64,000 nt of DNA, from the NCBI RefSeq assembly GCF_030296835.1, contig NZ_AP027922.1, positions 1,426,001-1,490,000 on the forward strand, in the 5' to 3' direction. Made by a program: the position numbers and the translations under genes. The notes under the pieces are model-generated. The model was given only the letters and a program-made list of their open reading frames with translations. It was not told where the DNA came from and did no database searches. The DNA is from Pseudoalteromonas sp. MM1 (GTDB lineage Bacteria; Pseudomonadota; Gammaproteobacteria; Enterobacterales; Alteromonadaceae). This document shows, piece by piece, positions 42,961 to 52,021 of this stretch; within the stretch, counting starts at the first letter, position 1, and every line of letters begins with the position of its first letter.

Positions 42961-43142
42961 TTTTCAGACTCCTTTTCCTCGTTAGAGAGTGTGTTGTTAT
43001 GTTTTTTTTCATCTTCAAAAATGGCATTAGCAGCGTCATCAAAACGATTTTTGCTACGTTTGCTGTATGCCCATACAACAATCACAATAAACAATACTAA
43101 AATTACCAGAGTCAAAATGCCTCTGTATGTTCCGTAATCCAT
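42957..43142 (-). CDS. ccoQ: CcoQ, small subunit of cbb3 oxidase
   Basis: This 61-residue protein has one TM helix (GILTLVILVLFIVIVVWAY) and a charged tail with FDDAANAIFEDE, typical of CcoQ (FixQ). It stabilises the complex. It lies 5 bases after ccoO and overlaps ccoP. Confidence 0.93.
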   Translation of the reverse strand: MDYGTYRGILTLVILVLFIVIVVWAYSKRSKNRFDDAANAIFEDEKKHNNTLSNEEKESEK

Positions 43143-43147
43143 AATAA

Positions 43148-43825
43148 TTACTTCAAGTGGGTGCCAAGTTGCTGTAAATACGCGATTAGGGCTTGCATTT
43201 CTGTTGCGCCTTCGCCGTTATTCATAGCGTTAACTTTATCAACATCTGCTTGTAGCTCTTCGTCGCTGCCATAACCTAAACCCGGGTGTTTAGGGTTTTC
43301 TGGGTTAATGGCAAAAGTATCACGGAAAATTTGTAGTTTTTTCAGAGTTAGGCTGGTATCAACCTTTGTCTCTGCTAACCAAGGAAAACCTGGCATGTTC
43401 GACTCAGGAACCACGGCACGTGGATCAACTAAGTGCGCATAATGCCAATCGTCCGAGTAACGGTTACCTACACGAGCTAAGTCAGGACCAGTACGTTTAG
43501 AACCCCATTGGAAAGGGTGATCCCATACTGACTCGCCCGCTACAGAGTAGTGACCGTAACGCTCAACTTCATCACGAAAAGGACGAATCATTTGTGAGTG
43601 ACAGTTATAACAACCTTCACGTACATAAATGTCACGGCCTTCCATTTCTAGCGCGTTAAGTGGGCGCAAACCTTCTACAGGTTTTGTTGTATCGTCTTGG
43701 AACATTAGCGGAGTAATTTCAACTAATGCACCAAAACTAATAGCAAAAACAGTCAGAATAGCCATTAGGCCAACGTTCTTTTCTACTATTTCATGTTTGT
43801 TTTGTGAATTTTTATTGCTCATCAT
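43148..43825 (-). CDS. ccoO: CcoO, monoheme cytochrome c subunit of cbb3 oxidase
   Basis: The 225-residue subunit has one N-terminal TM helix, [20 protein letters not shown] with the c-heme CxxCH site, and the family phrases [16 protein letters not shown] and [12 protein letters not shown], the latter giving the Met ligand. It carries electrons to CcoN. It lies 9 bases after ccoN. Confidence 0.96.
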   Translation of the reverse strand: MMSNKNSQNKHEIVEKNVGLMAILTVFAISFGALVEITPLMFQDDTTKPVEGLRPLNALEMEGRDIYVREGCYNCHSQMIRPFRDEVERYGHYSVAGESVWDHPFQWGSKRTGPDLARVGNRYSDDWHYAHLVDPRAVVPESNMPGFPWLAETKVDTSLTLKKLQIFRDTFAINPENPKHPGLGYGSDEELQADVDKVNAMNNGEGATEMQALIAYLQQLGTHLK

Positions 43826-43834
43826 TTCACTCCG

Positions 43835-45268
43835 TTATGCTAATTGTGCTTGCGCGTCTAACTTCAGTGATTCTTTCTCAGCTGAAATTGTACGCAGAAC
43901 GTTATAAGCCATAACTAACATACCTGTTACGATGAATACACCGCCTACAAAGCGCATAATATAGAATGGGTGTGATGCCTCTAATGACTGTACAAAGCTG
44001 TACATTAATGTGCCGTCAGAGTTAACTGCACGCCACATTAGGCCTTGCATAACACCTGAGATCCACATTGCAACAATGTAAAGTACAACACCTACCGTAT
44101 GTAACCAGAAGTGGGTGTTAACCAATTTAACGCTGTACATACGACCTTGTGCGAATAACGCAGGGATAAGGTGATAAATAGCACCAATCGAAATCATCGC
44201 AACCCAACCTAATGCACCTGAGTGTACGTGGCCGATAGTCCAGTCTGTGTAGTGAGATAATGCATTTACAGATTTAATTGCCATCATTGGGCCTTCAAAC
44301 GTAGACATACCGTAGAAAGACAATGAAACAACTAAGAAACGAAGTACTGGGTCAGTACGTAACTTATGCCAAGCGCCAGAAAGCGTCATAATACCGTTAA
44401 TCATACCACCCCAAGATGGTACAAATAGGATAATAGACATAACCATACCTAAACTTTGCGTCCAATCAGGTAGCGCAGTGTAGTGAAGGTGGTGAGGACC
44501 AGCCCAAATGTAAAGTGAAATAAGTGCCCAAAAGTGAACTACCGATAAACGGTAAGAGTAAACTGGGCGACCTGCTTGTTTAGGTACAAAGTAGTACATC
44601 ATACCTAAGAAACCAGCCGTTAATAGGAAACCTACAGCGTTATGACCGTACCACCACTGAACCATTGCATCTACCGCACCTGCGTAGATTGAGTATGATT
44701 TAGTTAACGACACAGGCACTGCCATGCTGTTTACAATGTGTAGCACTGCAACAGTAATAATAAAGCCAGCGTAAAACCAGTTAGCAACGTATATATGAGA
44801 TACTTTGCGTTTAATCAGCGTACCAAAAAATACCACTGCGTAAACTATCCATACTACCGCGATTAAAATATCAATTGGCCACTCAAGCTCTGCATATTCT
44901 TTAGAGCTAGTAATACCTAGCGGTAATGTAATTACGGCTAATACAATAACAAGCTGCCAACCCCAAAAAGAGAAAGCGGCGAGTTTGTCTGAGAAAAGGC
45001 GCGTTTGACAAGTACGTTGAACGACGTAATAAGACGTCGCAAAAAGTGCACTGGTACCAAATGCGAAAATTACTGCGTTCGTGTGTAACGGACGTAGTCG
45101 AGAGTATGTTAACCATGGTGTATCAAAGTTAAGTGCTGGCCAAGCTAATTGGGCAGCAATCAGAACCCCAATACTCATGCCAACGATGCCCCAAATCACT
45201 GTCATAATAGCGAATTGGCGTACAACTTTATAGTTATACTCAGTTTGTGATGCTACTGTTTGGCTCAT
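43835..45268 (-). CDS. ccoN: CcoN, catalytic subunit of cbb3 cytochrome oxidase
   Basis: CcoN reduces oxygen at a heme b3-CuB centre with high affinity and pumps protons. The 477-residue protein has about 12 TM helices. It shows the histidine ligands in [43 protein letters not shown] and [13 protein letters not shown]. It is the first gene of ccoNOQP on the minus strand. An FNR-like site about 200 bases upstream suggests induction at low oxygen, which is the usual control. Confidence 0.97.
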   Translation of the reverse strand: MSQTVASQTEYNYKVVRQFAIMTVIWGIVGMSIGVLIAAQLAWPALNFDTPWLTYSRLRPLHTNAVIFAFGTSALFATSYYVVQRTCQTRLFSDKLAAFSFWGWQLVIVLAVITLPLGITSSKEYAELEWPIDILIAVVWIVYAVVFFGTLIKRKVSHIYVANWFYAGFIITVAVLHIVNSMAVPVSLTKSYSIYAGAVDAMVQWWYGHNAVGFLLTAGFLGMMYYFVPKQAGRPVYSYRLSVVHFWALISLYIWAGPHHLHYTALPDWTQSLGMVMSIILFVPSWGGMINGIMTLSGAWHKLRTDPVLRFLVVSLSFYGMSTFEGPMMAIKSVNALSHYTDWTIGHVHSGALGWVAMISIGAIYHLIPALFAQGRMYSVKLVNTHFWLHTVGVVLYIVAMWISGVMQGLMWRAVNSDGTLMYSFVQSLEASHPFYIMRFVGGVFIVTGMLVMAYNVLRTISAEKESLKLDAQAQLA

Positions 45269-45607
45269 TTTCTGGCTTCCGCTGCAATAAATGCGTTTAG
45301 AAATGAATTACCCACCGTTTAAAGTGGGGCCTACTATTTTCCCCAAGCGTATTACCTAAAACGTTCAAAGCCTGAATGCTTCAGAAAACAAACTCGAGAA
45401 ACCCTTATTTTTTGCGGGTGAAATGATAAATTTTTTGGCCTAAAAAAGATAGGTCAATTACATAAAATTATGACATCAATCAAAGTTTGTGAGTTTGTTG
45501 TTTATTTTTTGATACAGATTGTACCTATATTAACCAAACATCACACTAACTATTGTTATTTCAAAGCATGCTAATTAAGATTTGTTTTTATTTAGCGCGG
45601 ATTTGTT
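45269..45607. other. Divergent regulatory region between ccoN and a lipoprotein gene
   Basis: The 339-base gap carries the promoters of ccoN (minus) and the lipoprotein gene (plus). It contains an FNR-like site at 45470-45483 and a half-match TTGAT-ACAG-ATTGT at 45509-45522. I see no further gene. Confidence 0.5.
45470..45483 (-). promoter_or_regulatory. FNR-like binding site upstream of ccoN
   Basis: Read on the minus strand it is TTGAT-TGAT-GTCAT: a perfect first half-site and three of five matches in the second of TTGAT-N4-ATCAA. TATCTT at 45451-45446 on the same strand could be the -10, somewhat closer than the usual class II spacing. Confidence 0.45.
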
Positions 45608-46033
45608 ATGCATATATATAGATTTACTTTGTTTTTAATGCTTATTTTTGTATTAACAGGCTGTGACAATACCAATCAAAAAGATCAAAAAGCACTGCTA
45701 AAAACAAATTGCGACGCTAATCAGCACTGTATTTATAATACCGGTGTTAAAGTATGGTTAAGTGATAAAAATATCACTCCCGAAACCCCCTTTAGTATTT
45801 ACCTTGATTTACCCGGCCACCTAAAAATAGATAACGCTAAGCTTGAAAGTATCACCATGTATATGGGTTTTATTCCGCAAAAGTTCACTAAAGGAGCAAC
45901 TATTTATAAAAGTGACACTATGGTGGGCATATGCTCTGAGAAAAATATGCTGTGGCAATTAGTGCTTAATTTAAGCAACCTTCAAACTGGCGAGCCAATC
46001 ACACATTTTTATAATTTTTACGTTACGTATTAA
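45608..46033 (+). CDS. Small hypothetical lipoprotein divergent from ccoN
   Basis: The 141-residue protein has a lipoprotein signal with lipobox VLTGC (Cys19), then a Lys/Gln/Asn-rich stretch and a beta-rich domain containing VKVWLSDKNITPETPFSIYL and ITMYMGFIPQKF. Three further cysteines (in TNCDANQHC and GICSEKN) could form disulfides. I recognise no named family with confidence. Its position opposite ccoN hints at a link to the oxidase, but nothing in its sequence shows one. Confidence 0.72.
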   Translation: MHIYRFTLFLMLIFVLTGCDNTNQKDQKALLKTNCDANQHCIYNTGVKVWLSDKNITPETPFSIYLDLPGHLKIDNAKLESITMYMGFIPQKFTKGATIYKSDTMVGICSEKNMLWQLVLNLSNLQTGEPITHFYNFYVTY

Positions 46034-46823
46034 ACTAGCATTATTTTTACACTTTTATTTCCAAAGCGGAGCAAGTAATAAAATACCGTATTAAATAATA
46101 TGCTTTTAGAGCTAACTTAGTTTCATAACCTGTTTTATGTTGTGTAATTGTGCCTGAAAAGCTAAAAGCTAAAAGCTAAAAGCTAAAAGCTAAAAGCTAA
46201 AAGCTAAAAGCTAAAAGCTAAAAGCTAAAAGCTAAAAGCTAAAAGCTAAAAGCTAAAAGCTAAAAGCTAAAAGCTAAAAGCTAAAAGCTAAAAGCTAAAA
46301 GCTAAAAGCTAAAAGCTAAAAGCCTTACTTCGTTAAAAATACCCCCCCGATCTGAGCAGACGTTGAAGTCTCGCTGAACAAAAAATATTACCCAAAAAGC
46401 TAAATAAATAGCTTAATAAGACTATTTAAGCGGTAAATCTGCATATTTATGGTTATTAATTTTATTACAGCTTTACGGTTTTACTAATGCGCTGTGATCA
46501 ATATGTTAATTTTTCCAAAAAGGGTATTTTTATCCATTAATTACATTTGATTACAATCTGCATAACTTTGATTTCAGATGTGTTTTAATTGCTTTGAATT
46601 TATTTTATATCATTGATTTAAATTTGTTTTTTTTAGTTAACACTGCAACAAGTTATAACCTTTGTACCTTTTTTAGTTATTCTTTTTTGATGTTGTATAT
46701 ATAACAATCCTCCATTAAGTTTTTGTTCAGTTAACTCGGCCTAAGTTGCCCCCCTGACTCACAATTCTTATAAAAAGTGAGCATTACCAATCAAGGTAAA
46801 TTTCCAACAAGTAGGGTTTATTC
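46034..46823 (+). other. Long AT-rich intergenic region before a TonB receptor gene
   Basis: This 790-base gap contains the heptamer array (46161-46321), a C7 run at 46342-46348, a C6 run near 46750 and about 450 bases of very AT-rich DNA that leads to the receptor gene. No open frame of interest, tRNA or clear terminator was seen. A small RNA or a long regulated leader is possible. Confidence 0.5.
46161..46321. repeat. Perfect heptamer tandem array, 23 copies of GCTAAAA
   Basis: The 161 bases are exactly 23 uninterrupted copies of the 7-base unit GCTAAAA, preceded by a partial GAAAA and followed by GCC. Every forward frame meets TAA and reverse frames meet TAG, so it is not coding. Perfect identity suggests recent slippage and a copy number that varies between strains. 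Confidence 0.95.
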
Positions 46824-49406
46824 ATGAAAAAATCAACTCTTGGTTTAGCTGTAATCGCAGCAATCCCAATGTTCTCAAGTATGCAAGTAGTAGCGGCCGA
46901 AGATGGCGCAAACGCTATTGAAAAAATTCAAGTAACGGGTTCTCGCATTAAGCGCGCAGATATGGAAACCGCTAGCCCAGTTACTTTAATCGGTGCAGAT
47001 GACATTGCTGCAACCGGCGCAGTTTCGGTTGATGCCGTATTACAAAAAATGACTGCTACTGGTGGTGCAATGACCAACCCAGGTATTAACAATGGTTCTG
47101 GTGGTAATGCTTCTATCGATTTACGTGGTTTAGGTTCACAACGTACATTAGTACTTGTAAATGGCCGTCGTATGATCAACTCAGGTACAGGTGCTGCCTC
47201 TACTGTTGATTTAAACACGATTCCTGTTTCAATGATCAAGCACATTGAAGTACTTAAAGATGGTGCATCTGCAGTATACGGTACTGATGCGGTTGCAGGT
47301 GTTGTAAACATCATCTTAAAAGACGACTTTGAAGGTTTAGACTTAAATGTTAAATCTGCAATCACTACAGAAGGTGATGCTGATGAAACGTCATTCGATA
47401 TCACTATGGGTGGTAGCTTTGGTCGTGGTAACGTTGTAATTGGTCTTCAATACACTGACCGTGGTGACGCATCTCAAGCAGATCGTAGCTTCTCTGATTG
47501 TCCATTAACTGAAGATGGCGACGGCAGTGCACCTTACTGTTCTGGTTCTTCATACACGCCAAATGGCCACGTATGGTCAGGTGATGAATCACTACAAGGT
47601 CAAGCAGACAACGGCTGGCATGACTTTGGTTCTGATGATGCGTACAACTACTCATCAGACAGCTACCTATACACGCCTATGCGCCGTTTAAACCTTACAG
47701 GTATTGGTAGCTTCGATTTAACAGATGACACGCGTTTATACTCAGAATTCACATACTCTAAGCGTTGGTCAGAGCAACAAATGGCGCCACAGCCTGTATG
47801 GTTTGACTTTGATTACACTGAAGATATGGGCGACTCACTAACAAGCCACAATATTAACTACGGTGATGAAGTTTCTTACGGTCGTCGTATGACAGACACA
47901 GGTACTCGTGATTTTTCACAAGTTGTTGACACTGTGCGTACGGTAGTAGGTGCTGCAGGTTACCTTGACAGCGGTTACGATTGGGATGTGTCTGTAATTT
48001 TTGGTCGTAACGATTCAGTTGACCGTTTAAGCAACCTTCACAATATGGGCTCTATCCAAGATGCAATCGAAGCGGGCGATTTTAACCCACTTATGCAATC
48101 TTCTTGGTCTGCTGAGAACTTAAGTGATTACGTTTACACTGAGCAAAACTCAGGTGGTAGCCAATTACTAATGTTCACTGCATCATTAGCGGGCGAAGTA
48201 ATGGAGCTTCCTGCCGGTTACGTAGGTTTTGCTGCTGGTGTTGAGCGCCGTGAAGAAAAAGCATGGTACATTCCAGATTCAATCACGTCTCAAGGTCTTG
48301 CAAACGACCCACGTGTTGAGCCTACAAGCGGTCGTTTTGACGTAAACGAAGCGTACTTAGAGCTTGCAATTCCTTTAGTTAGCGATGCGTTCTTAGCGCA
48401 AAACGTTGAACTAAGTACTGCAATCCGCGCTTTTGATTACAGCACGTTTGGTTCTGACGAAACATGGAAATTGGGTTTAACTTGGCGTGTAAACGATGAA
48501 ATAATGCTACGTGGTGTTCGCTCTACAGCATTCCGCGCGCCTACAGTAGCTGAGCTATACTCAGGTAATTCACCTTCGTTTGAACAAGTTAGCTTCCCTG
48601 GTGCACAAGACCAAGCAGAAGTAACTGTTGGTGGTAATGACCAATTAACGCCAGAAGAAGCTGATACGCTAACAGCGGGTATTGTGTATGAGCCAGAGTG
48701 GTTTGAAGGTTTTTCAATGACGCTAGATTACTACGACATTGAAATTGAAAACGCAATTGCTACTGTTAACAACCAATACATTGTTGACTCTTGTTTAGCA
48801 TCAGATGGCTCATTAGCTAACCAAGGTACTGCGCTATGTAGCTCAGCTGCGGTATCGTTTAACCAAAGCACTGGCCGTATTGCTTTTAATAACCAACTAC
48901 AAAACGTAGGTTATGAGCAAACTAAAGGCTACGACTTAAACTTAAACTACACATTTGATGCAGCTGGTCTGGCGTGGAATACATCACTAGATGTTACTTA
49001 CCTAGACGAGTACCTAGTAGATGTTGTTGAATCAAGCATTGATTACGCTGGTTTAATTACTTCTGGTATTGGTGGTTATGCCGATGTTAAAGCTAACTTT
49101 GAGCTAACTGTGAAAGGCGACGCTTGGAACGCAAACTACAAAGCACGCTACATTGCAGGAATGGATAGCTACAGCTGTCAAGGTGATGAGTCATCATGTT
49201 ATGCGCCTACAACGCCATCTGTTGTATATCATGACATAAGCGGTGCATACATCTTTAACGAGACTGTGTCAGTAACTGCAGGTGTTAACAACTTATTTGA
49301 TAAGCAACCTCCTTACTACACAGGTAACAACGATTCTAACACTGACCCGTACACATACGATGTACTAGGTCGCCGTGTATTTGCTGGTGTAAACGTTAAG
49401 TTTTAA
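46824..49406 (+). CDS. Large TonB-dependent outer-membrane receptor, highly expressed type
   Basis: The 860-residue receptor has a signal peptide (cleaved near QVVAAED), a TonB box-like KIQVTGSRI, a plug domain with IDLRGLGSQRTLVLVNGRRM and IEVLKDGASAVYGTDAVAGV, and a barrel ending FAGVNVKF. The plug type is the one common in Alteromonadales receptors with unknown or peptide/carbohydrate ligands. Codons are strongly biased to GGT, CGT, GCA, AAC and GTA compared with neighbours, a sign of very high expression. It is monocistronic, with a long AT-rich leader region and a terminator. The ligand cannot be read from the sequence. Confidence 0.9.
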   Translation: MKKSTLGLAVIAAIPMFSSMQVVAAEDGANAIEKIQVTGSRIKRADMETASPVTLIGADDIAATGAVSVDAVLQKMTATGGAMTNPGINNGSGGNASIDLRGLGSQRTLVLVNGRRMINSGTGAASTVDLNTIPVSMIKHIEVLKDGASAVYGTDAVAGVVNIILKDDFEGLDLNVKSAITTEGDADETSFDITMGGSFGRGNVVIGLQYTDRGDASQADRSFSDCPLTEDGDGSAPYCSGSSYTPNGHVWSGDESLQGQADNGWHDFGSDDAYNYSSDSYLYTPMRRLNLTGIGSFDLTDDTRLYSEFTYSKRWSEQQMAPQPVWFDFDYTEDMGDSLTSHNINYGDEVSYGRRMTDTGTRDFSQVVDTVRTVVGAAGYLDSGYDWDVSVIFGRNDSVDRLSNLHNMGSIQDAIEAGDFNPLMQSSWSAENLSDYVYTEQNSGGSQLLMFTASLAGEVMELPAGYVGFAAGVERREEKAWYIPDSITSQGLANDPRVEPTSGRFDVNEAYLELAIPLVSDAFLAQNVELSTAIRAFDYSTFGSDETWKLGLTWRVNDEIMLRGVRSTAFRAPTVAELYSGNSPSFEQVSFPGAQDQAEVTVGGNDQLTPEEADTLTAGIVYEPEWFEGFSMTLDYYDIEIENAIATVNNQYIVDSCLASDGSLANQGTALCSSAAVSFNQSTGRIAFNNQLQNVGYEQTKGYDLNLNYTFDAAGLAWNTSLDVTYLDEYLVDVVESSIDYAGLITSGIGGYADVKANFELTVKGDAWNANYKARYIAGMDSYSCQGDESSCYAPTTPSVVYHDISGAYIFNETVSVTAGVNNLFDKQPPYYTGNNDSNTDPYTYDVLGRRVFAGVNVKF

Positions 49407-49427
49407 TTAGCACATTAATCGTATTAA

Positions 49428-49454
49428 GGCTCAGTGTTTACTGGGCCTTTTTTA
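49428..49454 (+). terminator. Intrinsic terminator of the receptor gene
   Basis: The stem GGCTCAG / CTGGGCC, with one G-T pair, is followed by T6. Confidence 0.8.
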
Positions 49455-49509
49455 TTGAACAAAATTAAGGAGACCAGTACACTTATACACTCAATAAAAG
49501 GAGAGTTGT

Positions 49510-50862
49510 TTGATAAAACAAGACGAAAATTTATCTTTTGTCATAGAACCAGAGCTTACCCCTCGCTCTGAGCAGCGTATCGACCTGTATTTTTCTATCC
49601 CCAATGAAATGGGTATAAACGTACAAACCCTCAGTGAAGAGTCTTATTTTAATAACCACTTTAAATCGCACTTAGCTTATAACGCTAACAACATACACTT
49701 ACCCTTAGTGCGTAGCCGCTTTGTTAGTAAAAACAAAGGTGAGCAACAAGATTACCGCCAAAACCTTAATTTGTACTGTTATCAGGTGCGCTTAGCGCTT
49801 GATGCTGATATTAAAGATGCGTTAAAAATTCAAGAGGTAGAGGCTTTTTACGCCCGCGCACAAGAGCTATTTGAGCAAAGTGAAGGGCTGTTAAAAAAGC
49901 TGCGTAGATATACCCCCGATGATGAAAAGCTGGTGCCGTTTTACACCAATGCCGATAACTATTTAAGTTGGCATGTTGAGCAGTCGTTTTTAAAACTACT
50001 AGATGAAGGCCCACGCAGTAGTGACTTTGCTAAAGAGCGCAACGACTTACTGCAATTTTGTAAAAACGAAAATACATACCGGTTTGAGCAAAATTACAAC
50101 TCAGAAACCACGTTGCAAGATGGTAACCGCATTACAAATAAAATGCGTTTACTGCAGCGCCTTATAGAGCACGGCGTTATTTTGCATCGTAATACACGTT
50201 ACTTAAATAGTTACCTAAAACGTTTAGTTAAAGGCACGGTAACAGCGGTAATTATGGCATTTGTGATGGTGGTTATACTAAATGCGCGCTCAACCTTTAC
50301 CGAAGTTACCGCCACGCTTATTTTAATATTAGGGGTAATTTACGGGCTACGTGAAATATTTAAAGAAGACATTACACGGGTAATTTGGCGCGCTATTGTG
50401 CGGGGGCGCCCTAAATGGCGGTTTGTATTTAAAAACAGCATTTCTAAAGACCGCGTTGCAAGTCAGTTTGTGTGGCTTGAATACATGCGTTTTAAAAAAA
50501 TTCCTAGCGAAGTAAAAACAATATTTTCAAAAAGGCGTCAGCAAAATAAGCTAGCCGCGCAGTGGCTTCACTTTGCTAGTGAAACGCGTGTGTCTGCTAA
50601 AGAATTTTTACCTGGCTACGACACGCTTCAACAAAGTATGCGTTTTAATTTGGCGCCCTTTGCACGGTATTTAAAACGTGGTGAAGGTAAGTTGTATCAT
50701 TTAGATGGCAATAAAATATCTAAGCAAGCGGTCGAAAGGCGCTATCAGCTTAATTTGGTGATGGTATTAAAAGACGAAGAGAGAACCTTATACCAGCGTT
50801 ACAAAATAACCCTTAATCGCAGTAAAATAGTTAATATTGAACTCATTTACTCTAAAAAATAA
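49510..50862 (+). CDS. Unknown protein with two central membrane helices
   Basis: I do not recognise this 450-residue protein. It starts at TTG 49510, about 6 bases after AAAGGAGAG. Residues 1-240 are soluble and rich in charged and aromatic residues; two close TM helices follow (about 243-259 VTAVIMAFVMVVILN and 265-283 VTATLILILGVIYGL), then about 165 basic residues with RKRRQQNK-like stretches (FSKRRQQNKLAAQW). Both soluble parts should face the cytoplasm if the helices form a hairpin. It has its own terminator and no clear partner gene. Confidence 0.75.
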   Translation: MIKQDENLSFVIEPELTPRSEQRIDLYFSIPNEMGINVQTLSEESYFNNHFKSHLAYNANNIHLPLVRSRFVSKNKGEQQDYRQNLNLYCYQVRLALDADIKDALKIQEVEAFYARAQELFEQSEGLLKKLRRYTPDDEKLVPFYTNADNYLSWHVEQSFLKLLDEGPRSSDFAKERNDLLQFCKNENTYRFEQNYNSETTLQDGNRITNKMRLLQRLIEHGVILHRNTRYLNSYLKRLVKGTVTAVIMAFVMVVILNARSTFTEVTATLILILGVIYGLREIFKEDITRVIWRAIVRGRPKWRFVFKNSISKDRVASQFVWLEYMRFKKIPSEVKTIFSKRRQQNKLAAQWLHFASETRVSAKEFLPGYDTLQQSMRFNLAPFARYLKRGEGKLYHLDGNKISKQAVERRYQLNLVMVLKDEERTLYQRYKITLNRSKIVNIELIYSKK

Positions 50863-50890
50863 AAAGGGATGGCAACGGCTATCCCTTTTT
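50861..50890. terminator. Terminator after the two-TM protein gene
   Basis: AAAAAGGGAT / ATCCCTTTTT forms a stem with A- and T-runs on both sides, so it can serve both this gene and the convergent small lipoprotein gene. Confidence 0.8.
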
Positions 50891-50915
50891 AAAAACGTAA
50901 ATATAGGCGTTAGCG

Positions 50916-51167
50916 TTATTGTGTAATACCGTGCTTAGAATAAATAGTTACCTTGTCTGAAACGAGTGTAATTTCAATGTTTTTAGACTCATCGCCCCAT
51001 ACACAATTAGTATGCAGCGTTTTTTCTACACAGTTATCAGCCGAGCCTAAAATAGCTTCAACTTCAGCTTTATCCATGCCAACTTCAATTTTTTCGTAGT
51101 TTTCTAGGCTTACTTTAGAACAAGCTGCCAGGCTTAACGTTGCTGCGATGATCAGGAGTTTTTTCAT
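50916..51167 (-). CDS. Small SmpA/DUF3862-like lipoprotein
   Basis: The 83-residue protein has lipobox LAAC (Cys16) followed by SKVSLENYEKIEVGMDKAEVEAILG, the pattern of DUF3862 and BamE-like small lipoproteins. Two cysteines in NCVEKTLHTNC may pair. It lies 17 bases after csiV on the same strand, and may be cotranscribed. Its role is unknown; similar proteins sit in the outer membrane. Confidence 0.82.
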   Translation of the reverse strand: MKKLLIIAATLSLAACSKVSLENYEKIEVGMDKAEVEAILGSADNCVEKTLHTNCVWGDESKNIEITLVSDKVTIYSKHGITQ

Positions 51168-51184
51168 TGTTATGTCCTATTGAT

Positions 51185-52021
51185 TTAGTGTTTATACTTT
51201 CGTATTTGTACAATCATGCCCATACGAGGATGATCAAAGTAATGGATTTCACCACTAATTACACGTTTAAATTGTGAAAAGCGGGCTGATTCAATATCCC
51301 CATTGGGTAGTTTTTCGTTTACGTCAAAGTCCGCGGTGATGTATAGGTAGTGGCGTAAATGTATTTTAAATAAACCATCTAGTTCCCAATAGCTTAGGGG
51401 TTGTTCAGAGGTCTCAAACAGTTGTGGTTTACTTTGAACAAGGCTAATAAAGTCGGGGTTTGCATAATTTGGCGTGGTGTTAACATCGCGCTTTATATGC
51501 TCCCCAGAAATTAAGTGTACGCTTGGCGCGCGCGATTTACTTGCCCCTTCAAAACGCCAGCCTGTGTGCAGCAGGGGTGATAAACCTTTGCGGTCAAGCT
51601 CTCGGCGTTGAGCGTTAAATTGTAATTGTTCGGGAGCCAGTAGGTAAGGCTCATCCATTGTATCTTGCGGCGGTGCTAATGGCGTTACAGGTAGCTCGTC
51701 GTAACTTTGCATAAAGTCGATACTGTTATCACACACACCCGATTGCGGGTTGGCATTAACTAAAGAATCGGTAAAGGTGCGTTTTTGAAAACGACTATCG
51801 CCATCTATGCACGCTTGCATTGCTTGCTCTGTGTATAAAGGAGTAAGTAACTCTAAGGTATTTTTAGCCTTAATGGGTTCGTGTTTTAAGCTAAAGTCTT
51901 CTTGTAAATAGGGTGCAGGGCGCTGTTTAAATATCAGCACTTCTACTTCAAACCAACGTTCTGCAAGTGCGGTGCTGCTAAATAAGCAACATAGCACGAT
52001 AAGCGATTTTTTTAGCAACAT
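51185..52021 (-). CDS. csiV: CsiV family periplasmic protein
   Basis: The 278-residue protein has a signal peptide (cleaved after STALA, near residue 20) and begins the mature part ERWFEVEVLIFKQR, the signature of CsiV, a peptidoglycan-associated protein studied in Vibrio cholerae that supports activity of LpoA/PBP1a. The C-terminal half contains HLRHYLYITADF and GEIHYFDHPRMGMIVQIRK. Its ATG overlaps the mfd stop by one base (TAATG), and the mfd-csiV pairing is the usual one. Confidence 0.88.
   Translation of the reverse strand: MLLKKSLIVLCCLFSSTALAERWFEVEVLIFKQRPAPYLQEDFSLKHEPIKAKNTLELLTPLYTEQAMQACIDGDSRFQKRTFTDSLVNANPQSGVCDNSIDFMQSYDELPVTPLAPPQDTMDEPYLLAPEQLQFNAQRRELDRKGLSPLLHTGWRFEGASKSRAPSVHLISGEHIKRDVNTTPNYANPDFISLVQSKPQLFETSEQPLSYWELDGLFKIHLRHYLYITADFDVNEKLPNGDIESARFSQFKRVISGEIHYFDHPRMGMIVQIRKYKH

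Noticed and set aside
45509..45522. Second FNR site for the lipoprotein gene
   Set aside because: The second half-site is poor and lies too close to the only candidate -10 to act as a normal activator site.
46161..46321. Heptamer array as a CRISPR array or coding repeat
   Set aside because: There are no spacers between units, and all frames on both strands contain stop codons.
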